Shown here in pieces: positions 1 through 11,039 of a stretch of 64,000 nt of DNA (the stretch's first letter is position 1; every line of letters begins with the position of its first letter). This DNA comes from Epiperipatus broadwayi (Eukaryota > Onychophora > Udeonychophora > Euonychophora > Peripatidae). The stretch spans positions 6,154,501 to 6,218,500 of the forward strand of contig JAQFVV010000030.1 of the NCBI GenBank assembly GCA_028023455.1, written 5' to 3'. The translations under genes were made by a program, and so were the position numbers. The notes under the pieces were generated by a model, which had not been told where the DNA came from, did not search any database, and saw only the letters and a program-made list of their open reading frames with translations.

Positions 1-1161
1 TAGAAAGATACGTTAATTACTAGATTATGCGGTCCACTATTCAATGATATATTACTATTTATATATCTTTTAACATTACATATATATTTAAAACTAATGT
101 TTAACCATATATTTTTATTAACTTTATAATTTGAAAAAGTGATTTTTTTAAAAAAAATGTAGTCTTAACGATGTGTAGAAATCCATTGGGGTCCATAGTG
201 TACGTGGTTTTTATTTTTGTCTATATATATTAGACCATTAATTTTTTTTGAACTGCTCTCTAAATATGGTATCTTCGAAAAATTAGAAGTTGACGCAGAA
301 CTTAAAAAGAAAGTTAATTTTTTGTTTGCCAAGAAAATGTTTAAAAATAGATCTCTCGCGAATGGTTGGAATGTTGCACTTTATGTTAAGACCTTGTGGG
401 GAACAAGAAAACCAATCCCGCTTTCTAAACAAGTAGAACGATCCGAGTTTTAAACTTTTCAACTAAAAGAGGAAAAGTTGCTTATTGTAATAAAAATACA
501 TTTAAATTCTTTATCAAATTCCATTTACATTTGCTTTTTAAAAAGTATCGAATATTTCAAGTTAAAGAACACGCACACACACTCATTCCTTTATATTTTT
601 AATAAGAAATATATAATTGACTATTCGGATAATTGAATGATAACTGTAATTAGTCAATCTTATAATTATCATTATCAATGCTAATATGCTCAAAACTTAA
701 TGATAGATAATAAAAATGTTGATAATTTAATGTGTAATGAGTTTTAGCTCTTAGAAAAACAGAAATTAACTAAATGAAACCTTTATTTATATTGAACAAA
801 TAATAATAAAATATAGATTAATTGAAATAACAACAGATAAAATATTTAAAATTATTTCAGAAATTTCTTTCATTTAAACTTTAAAATAATTTATTTTATT
901 TAAATTTATATTATTGGCGATATTAGTAAAAAAGAAATTCGAGAGATTGATCTTTGCGGATTTTTTTTTTGTTTAAAAAAACATTATTATTTATTTATTT
1001 TTGCCGGTGAAAAAGGTGTTGAAAAACATTATGTATTACTGTTATTGATTCTGAATTTCAAACCATTGATTTATAATTCAAAAATAGGGAGATTAATAAA
1101 ATGAAGCGATACATTTTAGATTGTGGGATGAACATTTTGTTATTGGAGATGTTTCTTGGTT
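1..1161. other. A+T-rich DNA without recognised features
   Basis: I see no exon, RNA gene or dated repeat. One 78-codon open frame (217-453, +) has no family I recognise, no surrounding gene context and ordinary composition; I do not call it a gene. Confidence 0.4.
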
Positions 1162-1173
1162 AAAAGTTTAGTC

Positions 1174-1382
1174 AAGCATTGGTGATCTAGAGATCAGCGA
1201 CAGCTGCTTTACAAGAAGTTGTCCCGGGTTAGCGGGTTCGCTTCCCGGCTGATGCTATGACACATGAGAAAAAAAAGTTTAGTCGATCGTTGGTGGTCGA
1301 GTGGTCAGCGCTGTTGCGTTTCAAGCAGTTGTCCCGGGTTAGCGGGTTCGCTTCCCGGCCGATGCTATAACACATGAAAAAA
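1174..1382 (+). mobile_element. Two tRNA-Val-like SINEs inserted in series
   Basis: Copies occupy 1174-1272 and 1285-1382. Each has an A-box-like start (GGTGGTCGAGTGG in the second), a B box (GGGTTCGCTTCC), the ending GATGCTATRACACATGA and an A-rich tail. The same target sequence, AAAAGTTTAGTC, occurs before the first copy (1162-1173) and between the copies (1273-1284), and its first ten bases recur after the second (1383-1392). The second SINE thus landed in the first one's target duplication, or both used the same site. The anticodon-like loops are eroded; these are retroposons, not tRNA genes. Confidence 0.85.
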
Positions 1383-1392
1383 AAAAGTTTAG

Positions 1393-3277
1393 CTGTGGAA
1401 TATAAATTCTCTTTATTATAAATTCATTGTTTAGAAATAGGTCATTCTTTTGATTGCTAGAGATTACCATTAATAATTAGAATAAAAAAAGTAAACAATC
1501 AATATTAATAATAATTACTACATAAGCATACTACATGTTTTATCGGAAAGAACTATTAAGGAATCGAAAGAGCCTTTTGCAATAGTCAGTGTGGTTCAGA
1601 TTTCTATTCATTAGTAAAGTCTCACACATCAACATAAATAGATGCTATTACACTTTTTTTTTTTTTCAGGGCATATGTTTTTTTCTTCTATTCTCTTCTT
1701 CTCACGTTCTACATCACTTCCTGCATATCCATAATAATTTCTCTATTTCTAAATATTTGTCCAATGCAGTTTCTCTTCTAGCTTTCTTGAGTCAATAATC
1801 TTTTTTCATTTAATTTTTTTAATAAATATATTAAAGGGACTAATTTGTATATAATCTTCAGCTCATTTGTTAATTGCAAACTTTTATTTTTTTTTATATT
1901 CATTAACTTTAGTTGTAATTTCATTTATTTTCATCTCCAACTACCATAACTTCTATTTATCCGATGTAATTAATCTATATTAGAAATACTGCAATATCAT
2001 TAGTAAATTTGAACAAACAACTCTCTACAGTATTAAATCTGTCATAGTAAGACCACTTTATTTAGAAACATATTTAAATAAATGCATTAATTTATAAGCA
2101 TAAAAATTTGAATATTTTATTACTTAGAAGCATCAAAGAGATAGGAGATAGCTAAAATATAAATGATGAATAATATAGAAATAGGTGTTGGAATTGAATA
2201 TTATCACTATTAATGATTAATAAAATTTAATAAAGTTTTGTATTCAAACATTTTAGATTTAAATGTGGCAAGGAATAACATTTTTTGATGTAAGTTTTCT
2301 TGATCAAGTTTTTGTATTAGAGTTTTATCTATGACCATTATATCTTTTATTTTCTTATAGCTTTTGCTCTAACTGATATAAATGTATTTTATATTAGATC
2401 TTTCAGTAATTGAAATTATGGAATATTATATTAATATAACATTATGCTCACTCTAAAATTGATTTTTTTGGTTGTCATATATCAATTCCTTTTACTATAT
2501 CCAGGCATAAGTTCACCAAGGTTTAAACTTATGGCCTAATTTAAATTCTGTGATGGGAATTGAATAAAAACATACTTTAGATATTAAATCAATTTAACAA
2601 ACTTTTATAGATGATATGCTGGCATAATAATTTGCAAACTTTTTTTAATAAAGCTAAGTGGACTTGTTATAGATGTATAGGGTGTGTTCAAAATTCCTAA
2701 ATAACATTTTAGATATTAACAGACTATAAATTAACTTAGGTATTAATAAAATAAGCTCTAAGGCTTATGCCAAATAAAATCAGAATATCTCTAATAGTTA
2801 TCTAATCCTGCTTTCTATACTTTCAGAGACAGGGATTTCTGGGACTGTCAGGGTTGTTCCTCTAGCAAAGGACATCCTCTGGACCCTTACCATTTCTCAG
2901 AAATTGAAAGCTACATGATCTGAACTTATTTCTAGGATCACATGATCATTTCTAAAAAAATGACATTTCTTTTACTCAGATATGATTCGTTTTGCTTCTT
3001 TCGCCTTAGTCATTACACAATTTACACCCATAAAATAAAAATTTCCAAATATATATATCTTTACATAATATTTACATAATATTAATGTACGCACTTTGTA
3101 AGATGTTTGAGCACTGGAAATGATATAGCTGGATGGGTGACATTCCAGAGATTTTGAAGTCCGGACTGCCATTCTACCACGACATCAAACAACTCAGACA
3201 CCCAGTTACCCATGTATTTAAACGCATATACTTTATTTATATGTTTGATCAAAACATATTTATTTTATATTTAAGAT
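1393..3277. other. A+T-rich spacer, no recognised feature
   Basis: It consists of long T and A runs and low-complexity sequence. The stretch 2820-2960 is a little richer in G+C but has no coding frame or motif I recognise. Confidence 0.35.
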
Positions 3278-3351
3278 TACAGATATTATAACTAAACAAA
3301 AGGATACTGTTCTATAGGATAACTAAACAAAAGGATACTGTTCTATAGGAT
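3278..3351. repeat. Short direct tandem repeat (about 32-bp unit)
   Basis: The unit AACTAAACAAAAGGATACTG followed by TTCTATAGGAT is present twice side by side. Its last 13 bases also served as target site for the neighbouring foldback insertion. Confidence 0.75.
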
Positions 3352-3588
3352 AACTGAAACACACAAGCTTATTATATACCTGTGTCTATATATGTAATAT
3401 ATAGGGTATATGAGCACAGACTTTCACATGACCCACCACTCTCCACACTATCTCATAACACTGATACCCTTGAACACATATATGTTGAAAAGATAAATAA
3501 TCACATGTATGTGTTTAAGTGTATCAGTGTTATGAGATAGGGTGGAGAGTGGTGGGTCATGTGAAAGTCTGTGCTCATATACCCTATA
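3352..3588. mobile_element. Family A foldback element with 13-bp target duplication
   Basis: Inverted arms (about 3402-3478 and 3515-3590) begin and end with the sequence reading GGGTATATGAGCACAGACTT. The element is bounded by TGTTCTATAGGAT at 3339-3351 and 3589-3601. The arms match the 3' part of family A (the B-box-like end and the AGATAAATAATCAC segment), but the hammerhead core seen in longer copies is not present. Confidence 0.8.
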
Positions 3589-3601
3589 TGTTCTATAGGA
3601 T

Positions 3602-4192
3602 GTAAATCAACTTTGTGATTTTAAATATTTAGAAAGTTGTTTTTAATAGTTATTTGAAATGACGCTAAAGGAATTAGAGTGGATTTACAATATTCAAGCA
3701 GACTTTTAATAAGAACTCATTGCTTATTTTGTCAAGGTTGGAGACTTTAAAATGTATAAAGATGAATGAACAATCCAATGGTGTTAGACTACCATATCAC
3801 AATATATAATTAACTATAATGATTCTTTTCATCATTAAAACTAATTCATTCATTTTCCCATACTCATCAAGGATCAAAGATCTTGCATATGCTTTGATTT
3901 TTTTTTTAAAAAAAAAAAATCTAGAAGCTTTTAGTTCGTCTTTCAAATTTTTTCTCCCAAAATACATCTTATTTTCAAATAAATCTAAAAATCCCTTTAG
4001 TTTTCCTCAATTAGGAAATATAGAATACCATCTAAACACCCCTACCTTTTTTTGTAAGTTACTCATACAAGAAAAGATATATATGTTGGCAAAATTCCAG
4101 CTGGGTAGATGCAATTGTTGTTAGTATTTTAATAATTCACTAAGCATAATATGTTATAAGGAAATGCACTTATTTTCAGAATATATATATAT
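3602..4192. other. A+T-rich spacer, no recognised feature
   Basis: A 101-codon open frame (3819-4124, +) is low-complexity Phe/Lys/Leu-rich sequence over T/A runs and is not supported as a gene. Confidence 0.35.
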
Positions 4193-4352
4193 ATGATCAA
4201 AATTACTCCAAATTCACAACTCAAATGGACTAGCTAAAGAAAATGAACTCTAAAACACAACCAATGATTTTATTGCTATAAGCAGACTTCTCAAGTGTAA
4301 AGGACTACAAGATAACATTTATACTGAACATTAGCTACAAGTCCATTTGCAT

Positions 4353-4447
4353 GTCAAGCATTGGTGGTGAGTGGTTAGTGTAACTGCCTTCCAAGCAGCT
4401 GGCCCGGGTTCGCTTCCCGGTCAACATTTTGACATATGAAAAAAAAA
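4353..4447 (+). mobile_element. tRNA-like SINE nested in Penelope fragment
   Basis: It has the A-box-like GGTGGTGAGTGGTTAG, B box GGGTTCGCTTCC and an A-rich tail. Flanks GTCCATTTGCAT and GTTTATTTACAT look like a diverged 12-bp target duplication. The inverted Penelope arm near 6045-6065 shows the uninterrupted site. Confidence 0.85.
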
Positions 4448-5100
4448 GTTTATTTACATCCCATATACCCTTAATATTAAAAGAACTTTTAAATAAATTA
4501 ATTACTTCAGAATCATAAATTTTTAATAATAAAAGTTTTTTAATTCTTTTTTTAAAATTCATTTTTCTCAGAGAAGACATTAGCTTCATCAAAATTAATA
4601 GTGTGGCCTGTATCTTTTTCATGGACATACAAAGCAGAACTAGGATATTTATTTCTAACCCTACTTTTATGTACCTTTATTCTTTCTTTTGAGCTCAAGC
4701 TACTCTGATCTCTAAATATCTTTTTACAAAAACAAGGAATAATATACACTACTCCAAGAATAGAATTTCTATCAAAAATTTCCTTTAATAAATTATTCAA
4801 AGTAATATCCCTTTTCCCAGCAATTTTCTTATTTCCAAACAAATTACTATTTTTACATACAATTCTATAAATAAGTCAATTTAAATGACAAAGAAATGAA
4901 ATCATATTTTTCTTTATCCTTTACATAATTACAAATATTATTACTATTAAATAAAATACTTTTAACAAATTTATTAGAGTAGCCAACACTCAAATAATCT
5001 TTATAAAATTTAACTTTTTGAAATAAAGTTACTTTATTAGAATTATTTAATTCCTTATTTCTAGAATAGCCATTTTTTAAAGCAGCTGTTTCATGAGATA
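4448..5100 (-). pseudogene. Penelope-like element, linker and GIY-YIG endonuclease fragment
   Basis: Read on the minus strand, two overlapping open stretches give an upstream linker (GYSRNKELNNSN, DKEKYDFISL), then FGNKKIAGKRDI, LGVVYIIPCFCKK and SALYVHEKDTGHTINFDEAN. GIY-YIG nucleases cut target DNA for Penelope-like retroelements. The Y-x10 spacing and conserved Tyr/Ile pair are visible, but the catalytic-loop sequence is altered (IFRDQ where the sister arm has VCIGQ). Frame changes make it a relic. Confidence 0.8.
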
Positions 5101-5159
5101 CAGAGTGATGGCTATTAGGTTTAATTATAGACCTTAACTGTACCCTTACAACTATCAAT

Positions 5160-6058
5160 TTGTATCTCATAAAATAGCTGCTTTGAGAAATTATTGTTAT
5201 AGAAATAAGAGATGAAATAATTCTAAAGAGGCAGCTTTGTTTTAAAAAGGTCAATTTTATAAAGATTATTTGAGTGTTGGCTACTCTGGTAATTTTTTTC
5301 AAAGTATTTTATTTAATAGTAATAATATTTGTAATGATGTAAAGAATAAAGAAAAACGATTTTATTTCTTTGCCATTTAAATTGTCTTTTTATAAAATTA
5401 TATGTAAAAATAGTAATTTGTTTGGAAATAAAAAAATTGTTTGGAAAAAGAGCATTCCATCATCAGATTTTCAATTGGATGGACGGTTGAAGAGTTGGAG
5501 TGTGGAGTAGATTGAAACCTGTCCGTTAAAGTATGATGATTAGCTATCTTAATATATATCTGAGCACTTATAGCATATATGTGTAGAGATGGTAATCTGG
5601 ACCAACTGTTGATTGCTGGTTTAAATTGAAATACGTATATTGGTGATTATTTATCTTTTCAACATATATGTGTTCAAGTGTATCAGTGTTATGAGATAGC
5701 GTGGAGAGTGGTGAGTCATGTGAAAGTCTGTGCTCATATACCCTATATATTAAATAATACAAAGGAAATTTTTGATAGAAATACTATTCCTGGAATAGTG
5801 TATATTATTCCTTGTTTTTGTAAGAAGGTATGTATAGGTCAGACTAGTTTGAGTTTAAATGAAAGAATAAAGGTACATAAAAGTAAAGTTAAAAATAAAT
5901 ATCTTAGTTCTGCTTTATATATCCATGATGAGGCTAAGATTGTCTTCTTTAAGAGAAATGAAATAAAAACAATTAAAGAATGTTTATTCTTACAAATATA
6001 TAATTCTGAAGCAATTAATTTATTTAAAAGTTCTTTTAATATTGTGTATGGGAGGTAA
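5160..6058 (+). pseudogene. Penelope-like element, linker and GIY-YIG endonuclease fragment
   Basis: The frame reads EIFDRNTIPGIVYIIPCFCK then KVCIGQTSLSLNERIKVHKS, an almost canonical GIY-YIG core, and ends ...SFNIVYGR with a stop at 6056-6058. The upstream linker (5260-5450) is frameshifted and then split by a family A insertion at about 5453-5744. It is the inverted partner of 4448-5100. Confidence 0.8.
5453..5744 (+). mobile_element. Family A insertion with decayed hammerhead (in Penelope copy)
   Basis: It starts CATTCCATCATCAGATTTTC and ends near CATATACCCT. The hammerhead region at 5602-5643 keeps CCAA, GAAA, the palindrome ATACGTAT and TTGG, but the core reads CTGTTGA and helix II is broken. 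The opposite Penelope arm shows the uninterrupted sequence. Confidence 0.75.
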
Positions 6059-6214
6059 ATGGAATTGTGGGTAATGTTTAGCATAAAATATGTTATCTTA
6101 TAGTCCTTTATACTTGAGAAGTCTGCATGTAGCAGTAAAACTATTGATTATATTTTAGAGTTTATTTTCTTTGGCTAGTCTGTTTGAATTGTGAATTTGG
6201 TGTAATTTTGATTA

Positions 6215-6490
6215 TTTTATTGACTAGTTTACACACACACATATATATATAATTAAAAGTTCAACTACTATTTTTGGGAAATATTTTATAAATAATGATT
6301 CCTTTTTCTGAAAATATATTCTATTTGTTTATCAATTGAATAGCAATTAGAATCAGAAAAATAGATGAAGAAAAGGCATAAATATTTTGCTGTTAACAAT
6401 TAGATGTATATATATTTTACAAAATTAAAAATTAAAAATTATGCCCATACTTATTTTGATATCATCTGTAAGTGATTTTTTATGTATGTT
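6215..6490. other. A+T-rich spacer with CA/TA microsatellite
   Basis: A short (CA)n(TA)n run occurs at 6229-6250; nothing else is recognised. Confidence 0.4.
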
Positions 6491-6589
6491 AGCATTGGTG
6501 ATTGAGTGGTCAGCACAGCTGCCTTACAAGCAGTTGTCCCAGGATTGCGGGTTCACTTCCAGGCTGATGCTTTGACACATGGAAAAAAA
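6491..6589 (+). mobile_element. tRNA-Val-like SINE
   Basis: It has A-box-like GGTGATTGAGTGGTCAG, an anticodon-like arm CTGC-CTTACAA-GCAG (loop would read UAC, Val), a mutated B box, and the end GATGCTTTGACACATGG with an A tail. Confidence 0.8.
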
Positions 6590-6596
6590 GACTTTT

Positions 6597-7000
6597 GGCA
6601 CTTTGATCAGGAGATTTGAACTCAGACTATCCACACTGGTTTAAGAGTGCTTGGTATTTCAAATCTTATATATTAAGCCTGCATTCTGCCCATCTCTCTA
6701 TGTATTTAAATGGATACTGTCCTATGCATAAGGGGTCAGAGTGACTTTAGGTCAATATGGGTATGACAACAATATTGGCATCAGCATGGGATTTGGGAAT
6801 TCTATCATCAGATTTTCAATGGTATGGATGGTTGAAGAGTTGGAGGTTGGAGTTGGTTGAAGCCTGTCCATTAAAGTATAAAGATTTGCTATCTTAATAT
6901 AAACTGAGCACTGATTTTATATATGTATGGAAGATAGTAATCTGAACCAACTGATGCATGCTGGTTTAACATGAAAAACTTATATCGGTGATTATAAAAC
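6597..7000 (+). mobile_element. Long family A copy with decayed hammerhead
   Basis: It begins at GGCACTTTGATCAGGAG with a reversed B-box-like GATTTGAACTC, then runs through the CAGATTTTCAATGGTATGG segment to a hammerhead remnant at 6947-6989 (CCAA, CTGATGC, GAAAAAC, TCGG). The changed G of CTGATGA and lost helix II make it inactive. This copy shows the longest 5' extent of the family on one strand. Confidence 0.7.
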
Positions 7001-7449
7001 ATAAACATAAATTTTATATCATTATAATATTACTTACAAATCTGAATTTAATTAATTTGGGATTTCCTGATAAAAGCAATAAAATTTATTAGACCATTTA
7101 ATTGTATATAAATTCTAATTATCAGGAAGAGATAAAATATCACATTTTTGATATAAGAGGAATTCATAAATTGCCAAACAGCAAATTATATGGATGTAAT
7201 TTTAAGAAGATATTCATTAATTGGATTATGAGAGTGACAAATTATTCTAATTGTGATCAAGTGTATCATTGATTTGTTTATACTATGTAGATTTTTTAAT
7301 TTTTTTTCATTGAAAGATTATTTTTATTATTCTAAGGTTTTACATTTTACTCAATGGTTACAAATTATTACAATGTAAGATCTGATATCTATATTATTAG
7401 TTCCTATATCTATATCTTCAGCCAATCTGAGATGAGATTCCAAAACAGG

Positions 7450-8060
7450 TTAACTGTCACCTGGTAAATCAAATAATTCCCATGTGGCCTTAAATATTTC
7501 TGTTGGCACTATTGATTTGTCCCTCTTTTTGATTTCCTTAATAAAGTTTATTAGTAGTTGTTTAGTGTTGTTTTGTGATTGTCCAAGAATTAGTTTACAT
7601 CTAATTTTCCAAATGGAGGAGGCCAGGAATGTTGAGATTCTTATAAGTGGGTATATTCCCTTTTTAATGTAGTCCTTGAGAGATGTAATGATGTGTTTAT
7701 TTGTTTTCATATAAGTATTTATTACATTTCTATGGATACTCAGTCTTTGACATATGTAAAGTATGTGCCCTATGGTCTCTTCTTTCTTTTTGCAAATTTG
7801 GCATATGGGGTCAAACTTAGTGAACCCTCTCTTGTATACTAGAAAAGTGTTTGTAGGGAGCACCTCTAAGTTTATTTTGACTATGAAGTCCAAGTATTTA
7901 GCTTCTAGATTTCAATATTTTGCCTTCAAATAGATAGAATTTTAAGGCATAATGATTAGTAAATGCATCTGCCACTCTGATCTTCTGGGATTGAGTTAGT
8001 TCAGGTGAATCATGAAAAAATATTTTCAGGTCATGAGCAAGCTTAGGATTTTTCATTCAA
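7450..8060 (-). pseudogene. LINE ORF2 C-terminal fragment (zinc-binding region)
   Basis: The minus strand reads ...LDFIVKINLEVLPTNTFLVY and then CQICKKKEETIGHILYIC, a C-x2-C...H-x4-C module like the reverse-transcriptase-associated zinc-binding region at the end of many LINE polymerases. Upstream (7900-8060) KIRVADAFTNHYALKFYL continues in a shifted frame. The polymerase core is missing, so this is a 5'-truncated, frameshifted LINE relic. The clade is not determined. Confidence 0.7.
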
Positions 8061-8203
8061 ATAATCATTCACAGTCAATCCAATTAACCATTGAATATTA
8101 ATTGATAAATGGGTATCAGATTATTACAATTTTAACTATATGCATCAACTTCCTGTGCTCACATCTTTGGCATCAACCGCTTAAAATAAATACATTATTT
8201 ATA

Positions 8204-8790
8204 TCATTCCTAGCTCAGTTATAAACTTTAATCTCATTTAATCAAAAATTAATATCTATATTATTATTGTTAAACATAAGTACAATAATCCAACTTCAGA
8301 TTACTTTTTCCAGGTGTATTATTATTTTTTTTTATAGATATATTTAAAACTTCTATTCTACCATACATTCTTGAAACATATAATTAAAAATCATGTGAAA
8401 AACTATAGTTGCTGAATCAACACTCTCAACTGTTCCAGGTCACAATCTTTTACGTATATTTTTTGTCATTTGTCCAATATTTATCAGTAACAAATTATTA
8501 CAATTTCAACTATAAGTGTCAAATTTTCTGCAGTCATATCTTTGATCCTACCCCCTTTAGATAAATATATTGATGATTATTACTAATAATTAGGTTAGAG
8601 ATTATCATTTCATTCCTAAGATGAAATTGGATTAAGGGTAACTTAGTTATGTTTAAACAGGCAAAACTCACTGGTGATCATGTGATGTTTATTAGTTATG
8701 TTTAACAACAGTAAAAAATAGATATATTAATCATTAACTGAGATTAAAGTTTATAACTTGATTAGATGATATATAATAATCGTAAGTCTA
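8204..8790. mobile_element. Foldback element (about 580 bp) with nested family B minicopy
   Basis: The ends CTCAGTTATAAACTTTAATC (8211 on) and GATTAAAGTTTATAACTTGA (about 8740-8760) are inverted, followed inward by a second matching segment ending in TTGTTAAACATAA. The family is not known to me. The right part hosts a 35-bp family B minicopy. Confidence 0.6.
8657..8691 (-). mobile_element. Family B minicopy, 35 bp, with 14-bp target duplication
   Basis: TTAGTTATGTTTAA at 8643-8656 and 8692-8705 flanks 35 bp that, on the minus strand, hold only the family's two ends: AAACATCACATGATCACCA joined directly to a GAGTTTTGCCTGT end. All internal sequence is missing. Confidence 0.8.
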
Positions 8791-8881
8791 ATAAATGACT
8801 ATCTTAAGTATATGATATCATAAATGTGAGGGCAGAAATTTGATATTTGTAATTCTAATTATAGTAATTCAATATTGAGTA

Positions 8882-9007
8882 ATATTTACTAAGGCTGTAA
8901 CCTTTAGGAATAAGCATCCAAAAATTCGAAGGTAGGGACCTCTACAGGTCTTAGCCACAAGCTTACGCTAGGAAGAAAAGAGGGAAACCGTCTTTACTTC
9001 AACCTAC
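8882..9007 (+). mobile_element. MITE fragment related to 62197-62325
   Basis: It starts TTTACTAAGGCTGTAACC and continues through GGTAGGGACCTCTACAGGTC and AAGCTTACGCTAGGAAGAAA, matching the complete copy near the right end. The right terminus is missing. Confidence 0.7.
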
Positions 9008-9118
9008 TTTTATATATGAATAGGTGAAGCTGAAGTGGTTAGATCTAAGAGTGTGAAGCTATTCAATACTTTACTAATTAAGTCCACAATTCTAAATACT
9101 CAACAAATGATGACATAT

Positions 9119-9180
9119 ATAAGAAATATGACCTGAACCAATTGATGAGTGCTGTTCAGCAAGAAATGGATCTTGGGTGG
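9119..9180 (+). repeat. Family A hammerhead remnant
   Basis: The sequence reads CCAA, TTGATGA, GTGCTGTTCAGCA, AGAAA, then GGAT and CTTGG. The first core C is T and helix II lacks part of its loop. It is a decayed fragment with no visible borders. Confidence 0.5.
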
Positions 9181-9300
9181 TGGAGGGAGGCATTCACCTT
9201 TTTCAGATGTCAGTAATAATAAGTTTCAAGAACGTGAGGTGGAATGAAAGTATTAAATATATCCTTTAAAAGTGATAAAAGTTCCAGATTAATCTAAGTT

Positions 9301-9529
9301 GGTTACATGAGGCCAATATTACTGTAATAGAGATAAAAAATGGCTGATGGAGGGTTGCATTAGATCCTAAGATCTAGGTGCAGTGCTCTCAGATCCAAAG
9401 CTTCTCACTGACGAAAGCCACAAGCCAGAAACTAGTCTAGTGATATTGGATAAGTAGGCACTAGATGGGGATTTTATGCACAAGCCTCTGGCATCCATTG
9501 ATTACTCTATATGGAAAGTTTTGCCTTTG
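9301..9529 (+). mobile_element. Family B insertion with 12-bp target duplication
   Basis: TTAATCTAAGTT (9289-9300) and TTAATCTAAATT (9530-9541) flank a copy ending in the family's AAGTTTTGCCTTTG. Internal marker segments are GATCTAGGTGCAGTGCT, AAGCCAGAAACTAGTCT and GGATTTTATGCACAAGCC. Confidence 0.8.
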
Positions 9530-9541
9530 TTAATCTAAATT

Positions 9542-10300
9542 ATTACTGGTTCAAAAAAAGTGCATTTATACAGGTATTGACCTACGGTTAACTTTTTGTC
9601 TCCGGGTAAAGAATTTTACATGTATTATTTAAATTAACTACAATTATCATATTATGAAATAAAAAAATTAAAAAAAGATTATTAAAAAAACTATAAGGAA
9701 CTCCGATAAATTGAATAGATTAGAATTAATAAAGAAGTATTTTATACTTAAATTGTTTACTTTTTCCTCTATTAGCCAATAAGAATAACACGTATTAGTA
9801 ACTTGTTATTTAAAAGAGAAATTGTTTAACTTTAAGGTCTGATTCTGTAATGTTTTATGTAAATTGCCAAAAAATAAAAATGAATTCCATTGTTCTGATT
9901 TTAATTCGGTAAACAGTTTTGATAACAGCAAATATCGCATGTTTTCTCTCTGTCTAAATTTACGACGTAAAAAAAGAAATTCATTGCTTCCTCATTTAGC
10001 CACCCACTTCACTTGCCTTAATAAAGATCTTTTAAACGTCATTATCATTGTTATTACTCCCAAATGTTAATCTTAAGCTTTTTACCGTCAAAGATAAAAA
10101 AAAACAACTTACATTTTAATGGTTAACTTTTTCCTTTAATAAATTTTCCTGACGCATACCCATACTTCCATTTGTCTTCCCCATATATATTAATTTAAAG
10201 ATGAGTGTTTTATTAAGGATATATGCATAAACACACATTCATATTATATATTTTTGTTAAAGGACTAGGTAAAAAGATATGATATTTCTAATAATGTATA
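9542..10300. other. A+T-rich spacer, no recognised feature
   Basis: I see no exon, RNA or repeat signature; a 68-codon frame at 9864-10070 (+) is unsupported. Confidence 0.35.
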
Positions 10301-10914
10301 TGTTAGACCCAACCTACAGAAATAATACTAAGACAAGTATTACAATTAATATATTTATTACATCTACAAATATATATAATACAATATACAGTATATATAC
10401 AAGAGAATGTTTACAATATTGAATATTGTAGCTTAACGTAAACTCTGGGTTCTGCATACCGCTTCCAGCTACACCTGATAGCTTGCCTCACGGGTAGGAT
10501 GTATGACTCTTCCAACTGTACAAGACAGCTTGCCTCGAGCCAACAGTAGTCTTAGCAGCGTCCGGTCTCTATGGGACTTGCCTAGCTGCGTAGACTAAAT
10601 AGTGTAATGCTATCAATGGGAATACTTGCTCCTATTCAGGTTAGCAGAGCTTTCCTGGGAAAACGCGAACAGTCTTTCAGGTTAGACAGACGTTCTACCC
10701 TGATTCTCACAAAAGGCTGACTATTTATAGCCAGATCCCTGACCTTATTGAAAACTTTCGGATTCAGCAAGCATCGTTTTATTGGCCTGTAATAATCATT
10801 GGTTATGTTTTATCTATACATCAGCCTATTGGCCTGTGGCAAACAATGCTTAATCCGATCAGATAAGGAGGCATCTGGAATAGTCCACTTCTGAGAGAAG
10901 GAAGGACTATAACA
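10301..10914 (-). mobile_element. Solo LTR, copy 1, with perfect 5-bp target duplication
   Basis: It is 614 bp, bounded by TGTTAGACCC and CTATAACA (short inverted TGTTA/TAACA ends) and by GTATA on both sides (10296-10300, 10915-10919). On the minus strand it has a TATA box, CTATAAATAG (10721-10730), and downstream AATAAA (about 10353-10358), which sets the orientation. No internal retroelement sequence adjoins it. A second copy is at 62647-63189. Confidence 0.9.
10721..10730 (-). promoter_or_regulatory. TATA box of solo LTR
   Basis: CTATAAATAG on the minus strand, about 370 bp before the poly(A) signal, is the likely U3 promoter element. The corresponding segment is deleted in the second LTR copy. 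Confidence 0.6.
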
Positions 10915-11039
10915 GTATACTTTAAGTAACATGCAAAATGATAATAAATAGCAACACATAGAGATTCCTACAAATCAGTTCTGTATATTAATCCAAATGA
11001 TGTATTATATTTTCAAAAACAACAACAACAAAATATTAA

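Larger units (their letters stand above)
4193..6214. mobile_element. Inverted pair of Penelope-like retroelement 3' fragments
   Basis: A minus-strand copy (4193 to about 5100) and a plus-strand copy (about 5160-6214) form a 2-kb palindrome whose outer ends read GATCAAAATTACTCC and its complement. Both encode the linker and GIY-YIG endonuclease end of a Penelope-like element: GVVYIIPCFCKK on the minus strand and GIVYIIPCFCKKVCIGQTS on the plus strand. The reverse transcriptase core is missing. The minus copy holds a SINE that the plus copy lacks, and the plus copy holds a family A insertion that the minus copy lacks, so each arm preserves the other's empty site. Confidence 0.85.

Noticed and set aside
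217-453. 78-codon open frame as a gene
   Set aside because: No recognised domain, no splice or promoter context, and one isolated frame in A+T-rich DNA.
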